From NCBI RefSeq assembly GCF_900129745.1, contig NZ_FQWS01000001.1, positions 1,054,001-1,118,000 on the forward strand: a stretch of 64,000 nt of DNA. The letters run 5' to 3'. The number at the start of each line of letters is the position of its first letter. The first letter of the stretch is position 1. Made by a program: the position numbers and the translations under genes. Of the stretch, positions 60,023-64,000 are shown piece by piece. The stretch is from Winogradskyella jejuensis (GTDB taxonomy: Bacteria > Bacteroidota > Bacteroidia > Flavobacteriales > Flavobacteriaceae). The notes below the pieces were generated by a model. It was given only the letters and a program-made list of their open reading frames with translations, ran no database searches and had not been told where the DNA came from.

Positions 60023-61855
60023 ATGATAGAACTAGCTGGCATTATAATTTTAGGCATTTTAGCACAATGGGTTGCGTGGAAGTTTAAAATTCCAGCCATA
60101 TTACCACTGATACTTATTGGCTTGCTTGTTGGTCCTGTTGCAGCCGAATTTTTAAGCGAAGATGGCTCAAAATGGATAGAACCTGTTTGGAATGGAGAAA
60201 AAGGTCTGTTCCCTGGAGAATCTTTGTATTATTTTGTTTCTTTAGCGATTAGTATTATACTGTTTGAAGGCGGCTTAACACTTAAGCGTAGCGAAATAAA
60301 AAACGTAGGACCAGTGATAACTAAGTTAATTACCGTTGGAGCTCTAATTACGTTTTTAGCCGCAGGTGTTGCGGCGCATCTTTTATTTAATCTAAGTTGG
60401 GAGCTCTCGTTTTTATTTTCTGGTCTCATAATTGTTACAGGACCAACGGTAATTACACCAATTTTAAGGAATATTCCTCTAAAAAAAGACATCTCAGCAG
60501 TACTTAAATGGGAGGGAATTCTTATTGATCCTATTGGTGCTTTAGTTGCGGTATTGGTTTTTGAATTTATAAGTGTCGAAGGGGACAGTGGCTTTACAAA
60601 AACTGCTTTTATGGAGTTTGGTAAAATTGTTTTATTCGGAACGACATTCGGATTTACATTTGCTCACGGATTAGCTTTTGCTATTAACAAAAAATTTATA
60701 CCCCACTACCTACTCAATGTTGTTTCATTATCCGTAGTGCTTTTGGTTTTTGTAGAATCCGAAATTTTTGCCCACGAATCAGGATTATTAGCTGTTGTAG
60801 TGATGGGTATGGTTTTGGGAAATGGAAAATTAGAAAACCTCAAAGAGCTTCTCTATTTTAAGGAATCTCTAAGTGTATTGCTTATTTCTATTCTATTCAT
60901 TCTTTTAGCTGCGAACATCAATATTGAAGACCTGTATTTGCTTTACAATTGGAAAACAGCAGTTTTATTCTTGGTCGTCGTTTTGATAATTCGTCCGCTT
61001 GCAGTATTCGTTAGTACTCACGGTTCGAATTTAAAACTTAACGAACGCCTTTTTGTTAGTTGGGTTGGGCCAAGAGGTATAGTTGCGGCGGGTATCGCCT
61101 CTTTATTTGGGAGTAAATTAATAAAACAAGGCGTTGAAGGTGCTGAATATATAACGCCGTTGGTATTTATGATAGTTCTAGGAACCGTTTTACTAAACGC
61201 CACAACTGCGCGTTTATTTGCTAAAATTGTAGGCGTATTTTTAGGAAAGTCTGATGGTATATTAATTGTAGGTGCCTCAAAAATTTCTCAACTTATAGGG
61301 CAATATCTTGAAGAGAACGGTCGCCACGTCGTTTTAATCGATAGCAACCAAGCGAATATTGAAAAGACAAAAAAACTGGGGTTAGAGGCCATAGAGACTA
61401 ATATATATTCTAACACATTGACTGATAATATAGAGTTAAATGATGTGGGCTATTTGCTAGCATTAACAGCTAGTCCAGATATAAATAAGTATGCAATAGA
61501 CAAGTTTAAAAAACAATTTGGTGAAAATGGGTCTTTTAGGTTGATAAGCCCAGAAGAAAAAAAGTCATCTACACCAAACCCTAATGAAGTTTTATTTTCA
61601 CAATTTGGCGATTTTGATACTTTAACTAACGTCAGCCGTTCTTACCCAAAAGTTCAGGAGATTGCTATTAATAATAAAGAACACTACACCAAGCTTTTCG
61701 AAAAAATGATGGATGACGAAGAAATAATTCCACTTTTCTTAAAGGACAAAAGCGGAGAAATTCATGTTATTTCGTCTAACAAAGATATCCTTGAAAAAAT
61801 TGATAAAAATTGGAAATTAGCCTACCTCGGTAAGTCGGTAGATAAAGAAGATTAA
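60023..61855 (+). CDS. Cation:proton antiporter (CPA1-type) with TrkA-N regulatory domain
   Basis: The 610-residue protein has about twelve membrane helices, with the transport motif GILIDPIGALVAVLVF (aspartate in the centre) and GPTVITPILRNIPL before it. A cytoplasmic TrkA-N (RCK) nucleotide-binding domain follows from about 412, with ILIVGASKISQLIGQYLEE carrying the glycine loop. Such proteins exchange Na+ or K+ for H+, and the RCK domain gates them by NAD(H) or another nucleotide. It stands alone, with a terminator after it. The ion is not determined. Confidence 0.9.
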   Translation: MIELAGIIILGILAQWVAWKFKIPAILPLILIGLLVGPVAAEFLSEDGSKWIEPVWNGEKGLFPGESLYYFVSLAISIILFEGGLTLKRSEIKNVGPVITKLITVGALITFLAAGVAAHLLFNLSWELSFLFSGLIIVTGPTVITPILRNIPLKKDISAVLKWEGILIDPIGALVAVLVFEFISVEGDSGFTKTAFMEFGKIVLFGTTFGFTFAHGLAFAINKKFIPHYLLNVVSLSVVLLVFVESEIFAHESGLLAVVVMGMVLGNGKLENLKELLYFKESLSVLLISILFILLAANINIEDLYLLYNWKTAVLFLVVVLIIRPLAVFVSTHGSNLKLNERLFVSWVGPRGIVAAGIASLFGSKLIKQGVEGAEYITPLVFMIVLGTVLLNATTARLFAKIVGVFLGKSDGILIVGASKISQLIGQYLEENGRHVVLIDSNQANIEKTKKLGLEAIETNIYSNTLTDNIELNDVGYLLALTASPDINKYAIDKFKKQFGENGSFRLISPEEKKSSTPNPNEVLFSQFGDFDTLTNVSRSYPKVQEIAINNKEHYTKLFEKMMDDEEIIPLFLKDKSGEIHVISSNKDILEKIDKNWKLAYLGKSVDKED

Positions 61856-61885
61856 AAAAAAGCCCTCATTTGAGGGCTTTTTTTT
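61854..61885 (+). terminator. Bidirectional intrinsic terminator between the antiporter and accC
   Basis: GCCCTC pairs with GAGGGC around an ATTT loop, flanked by long A-runs and T-runs (61854-61861 and 61878-61885). It lies at the junction of two convergent genes and should end both transcripts. Confidence 0.85.
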
Positions 61886-63230
61886 AATCTTCTTTAGGCA
61901 TTTTAAAATCTTCCATAAATTTTGTGGTATAATTACCAGCTAAATAATCTGGATGATCCATTAAAGCTCTATGGAATGGAATCGTTGTTTTAATTCCTTC
62001 AATCACGAACTCATCTAAAGCTCTTTTCATTTTATGTATAGCTTCTTCTCTAGTTTGCGCAGTTGTAATTAACTTAGCAATCATAGAGTCATAGTTTGGC
62101 GGAATACTATATCCCGCATAGACATGTGTATCTAGACGCACACCATGACCACCAGGAGCATGTAAAACAGTAATTTTACCTGGAGAAGGTCTAAAGTCGT
62201 TGTATGGGTCTTCTGCGTTAATTCTACACTCAATAGAATGCAGGTTTGGCTCATAGTTTTTTCCTGAGATTGGCACACCAGCAGCTACTTTAATTTGTTC
62301 TCTTATCAAATCAAAGTCAATTACTTGTTCTGTAATTGGGTGTTCAACCTGTATACGCGTATTCATCTCCATGAAGTAGAAGTTACGATGTTTATCCACC
62401 AAAAACTCTACAGTTCCAGCACCTTCATATTTAATATATTCTGCAGCTTTTACTGCAGCTTCTCCCATATCTTTACGAAGTTTATCCGTCATAAAAGGAG
62501 AAGGCACTTCTTCAGTTAATTTCTGATGACGACGTTGCACAGAACAATCACGCTCTGAAAGATGACAAGCTCTTCCTGTAGAATCTCCAACAACCTGAAT
62601 TTCGATGTGGCGAGGTTCTTCAATAAGCTTCTCCATATACATATCGTCATTTCCAAAAGCAGCCTTAGATTCTTGTCTGGCAGAGTCCCAAGCAGGCTTT
62701 AGGTCTTCTGGCTTCCAAACAGCCCTCATTCCTTTACCACCACCACCGGCAGTAGCCTTAAGCATAACAGGATAGCCTACTTCAACCGCGAGCTTTTCAC
62801 ACTCTGCAAAATCTGCAATAATACCATCACTTCCTGGAACACAAGGTACACCAGCAGCTTTCATTGTAGCTTTAGCAGTAGCTTTATCTCCCATTTTAGC
62901 AATCATATCCTCTGATGCTCCTATGAATTTAATGCCGTGTTCTTCACATATTTTAGAAAACTTTGCGTTTTCCGATAAGAATCCATAGCCAGGGTGAATA
63001 GCGTCAGCATTTGTGATTTCGGCTGCAGCTATGATATTGGACATTTTTAAGTATGATTCTGGACTTGGAGCGGGACCAATACACACCGCTTCATCAGCAA
63101 ATTTTACAGGTAAACTGTCTGCGTCTGCTGTAGAATATACAGCCACAGTTTTAATACCCATTTCTTTACAGGTTCTTATAACACGAAGCGCTATTTCACC
63201 TCGATTGGCAATTAATATTTTTTTAAACAT
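61884..63230 (-). CDS. accC: Acetyl-CoA carboxylase biotin carboxylase subunit
   Basis: AccC carboxylates the biotin of BCCP with ATP and bicarbonate, the first half of the malonyl-CoA-forming reaction. The 448-residue protein has the ATP-grasp core. [17 protein letters not shown] comes at the start, GGGGKGMR in the glycine loop, [14 protein letters not shown] in the active site and [12 protein letters not shown] near the C-terminus. The length is standard. It follows accB with an 82-bp gap that contains a 10-bp inverted repeat. Confidence 0.97.
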   Translation of the reverse strand: MFKKILIANRGEIALRVIRTCKEMGIKTVAVYSTADADSLPVKFADEAVCIGPAPSPESYLKMSNIIAAAEITNADAIHPGYGFLSENAKFSKICEEHGIKFIGASEDMIAKMGDKATAKATMKAAGVPCVPGSDGIIADFAECEKLAVEVGYPVMLKATAGGGGKGMRAVWKPEDLKPAWDSARQESKAAFGNDDMYMEKLIEEPRHIEIQVVGDSTGRACHLSERDCSVQRRHQKLTEEVPSPFMTDKLRKDMGEAAVKAAEYIKYEGAGTVEFLVDKHRNFYFMEMNTRIQVEHPITEQVIDFDLIREQIKVAAGVPISGKNYEPNLHSIECRINAEDPYNDFRPSPGKITVLHAPGGHGVRLDTHVYAGYSIPPNYDSMIAKLITTAQTREEAIHKMKRALDEFVIEGIKTTIPFHRALMDHPDYLAGNYTTKFMEDFKMPKED

Positions 63231-63264
63231 AACTTTTAATTTAAAAATTCAACTTCCAAGCACC

Positions 63265-63305
63265 AAATTCCAATAATTGGTTTTGGGATTTGTGGATTGG
63301 AATTT
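63265..63305. repeat. Inverted repeat between accB and accC
   Basis: AAATTCCAAT at 63265-63274 and ATTGGAATTT at 63296-63305 are perfect 10-bp complements separated by 21 bp. It is in the gap between accB and accC and could form a hairpin in the message. No T-run follows, so it is not an ordinary terminator. Confidence 0.5.
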
Positions 63306-63312
63306 TCAATTG

Positions 63313-63795
63313 TTATGATGGGTCAACCAAGAATAATGGCTGATCAAATTCTACTGGAGAAGAATCATCAACTAAAACTTTTACAATCTTACCTGATATT
63401 TCAGATTCAATTTCGTTAAAAAGTTTCATAGCCTCAATAACACATAACACATCACCTTCTTTAATATCTGTACCAACCTCTACAAAGACAGGTTTGTCTG
63501 GAGAAGGTTTTCTGTAAAACGTACCAATAATAGGTGATTTGATTGTGATGTATTTTGAATCATCTGATGCTGGAGCAGCAGCAGGAGCGGCAGGCTCAGC
63601 TGCAGGAGCAGGCGCTGCAGCAGGCGCTTGTTGCATCATAGGGGCTGCAGCAACAGGCATTTGTTGAACGATAGTGGTTTCAGTCTCTGAACCAGTTTTA
63701 ATGGTAATTTTAACATCGTCCATTTCTAACTTAACCTCGCTTGCACCAGATTTTGCTACAAATTTGATTAAGTTTTGAATTTCCTTTAAATCCAT
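63313..63795 (-). CDS. accB: Acetyl-CoA carboxylase biotin carboxyl carrier protein
   Basis: AccB carries the biotin on a lysine and shuttles it between AccC and the carboxyltransferase. The 160-residue protein has an N-terminal helical portion, an Ala/Pro-rich flexible linker (residues 70-100, very repetitive) and a C-terminal biotinyl domain. That domain has EAMKLFNEI, with the biotinylation lysine K124. It belongs to the accB-accC pair downstream of fabH. Confidence 0.96.
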   Translation of the reverse strand: MDLKEIQNLIKFVAKSGASEVKLEMDDVKITIKTGSETETTIVQQMPVAAAPMMQQAPAAAPAPAAEPAAPAAAPASDDSKYITIKSPIIGTFYRKPSPDKPVFVEVGTDIKEGDVLCVIEAMKLFNEIESEISGKIVKVLVDDSSPVEFDQPLFLVDPS

Positions 63796-63824
63796 AGTAT
63801 TCAGTTGTTATAATTAGTTAGTTT

Positions 63825-64000
63825 TTATGAGTTATAGGCCCATTTAAAGTAAATAGAACCCCAAGTAAATCCGCCGCCAAAGGCAGCAAATATTATGGTA
63901 TCACCTTTTTTAAGTTGTGATTCGTAGTCATGCAATAAAAGAGGTAATGTAGCTGATGTGGTATTACCATACTTTTGTATGTTCATCATCACCTTATCCT
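63825..64000 (-). CDS. fabH: Beta-ketoacyl-ACP synthase III (partial, N-terminus beyond the window)
   Basis: Only the last 58 codons of the gene are present, ending at a TAA at 63825-63827. The visible sequence includes [17 protein letters not shown], containing the catalytic asparagine region, and [11 protein letters not shown], the typical C-terminal glycine motif of FabH. FabH condenses acetyl-CoA with malonyl-ACP, starting fatty acid elongation. Its place directly upstream of accB-accC on the same strand makes this a fatty-acid initiation operon. The N-terminal catalytic cysteine cannot be seen. Confidence 0.9.
   Translation of the reverse strand, partial: DKVMMNIQKYGNTTSATLPLLLHDYESQLKKGDTIIFAAFGGGFTWGSIYFKWAYNS

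Overview
The window looks like the chromosome of a marine-type member of the Bacteroidota, most likely Flavobacteriaceae. It is strongly A+T-rich and short on Shine-Dalgarno sequences. Several genes are preceded by the Bacteroidota -7 promoter element TAnnTTTG. Gene content is typical of the group: DUF4175, DUF4837, DUF6909 and DUF1761 proteins, a GIN-domain protein, lipoproteins with short SCD/SCN/SAC lipoboxes, and a GH3-family enzyme. I see no insertion sequence, prophage, CRISPR array or rRNA gene.

Region 1 (1-16006, all minus strand) is a surface-polysaccharide locus. Reading with transcription from right to left, it has a DUF6909 protein, a Wzz-like chain-length protein and rfbB-rfbA-rfbC-rfbD (dTDP-L-rhamnose). 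A UDP-HexNAc dehydrogenase and a DNRLRE lipoprotein follow, then a Wzy-like protein, a Wzx flippase, a second Wzy-like protein and a GT2 glycosyltransferase. Last come a TagD-like cytidylyltransferase, a deacetylase-like protein, a LicD-family protein, a metallophosphoesterase and a partial third Wzy/WaaL-like protein that runs off the left edge. The end of the locus suggests a phospho-alcohol decoration of the glycan.

Region 2 (16033-31555) is mainly housekeeping and envelope genes: a GH3-like adenylating enzyme, an M23 peptidase, tatA, a DUF4837 lipoprotein, a LysM lytic transglycosylase, pgk, a DNA polymerase III delta'-like gene, an OmpH/Skp-like lipoprotein, a methyltransferase, mnmG, ybeY and a very long DUF4175 protein. 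Two identical 16-bp palindromes with the form of ParB-binding parS sites flank mnmG.

Region 3 (31693-46814) has an alkane monooxygenase (alkB), gltX, a beta-barrel protein, an SPFH protein, glnS with a long tail, a zinc-ribbon protein, folB and tRNA-Cys. Decayed copies of the tRNA 3' end lie just downstream of the tRNA. An ECF sigma factor cluster, a LysE exporter, a GIN-domain protein, a small YbjQ/zinc-ribbon operon and rnr complete the region. A short dispersed repeat recurs between genes here and once in frame inside rnr.

Region 4 (46815-47430) is a 616-bp gene-free, very A+T-rich stretch between divergent rnr and rpiB. It holds one perfect DnaA box and several near-matches, and I consider it a candidate replication origin. 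The parS-like sites, mnmG and rnpA nearby fit that idea but do not prove it.

Region 5 (47431-64000) has rpiB, a CDF metal exporter, a GNAT protein, a tandem OmpA protein, a CtpA-type peptidase overlapping rnpA, and a two-gene unit made of a GCS2-CBS fusion and a succinylglutamate-desuccinylase-like enzyme. M1 and S8 peptidase lipoproteins, an MBL hydrolase, a CPA-type antiporter with a TrkA-N domain, and accC-accB-fabH (start of fatty acid synthesis; fabH cut by the right edge) follow. The best candidates for undescribed biology are the GCS2-CBS/desuccinylase pair, the candidate oriC with parS-like sites, and the DUF6909 protein with its nucleosidase-like C-terminus.
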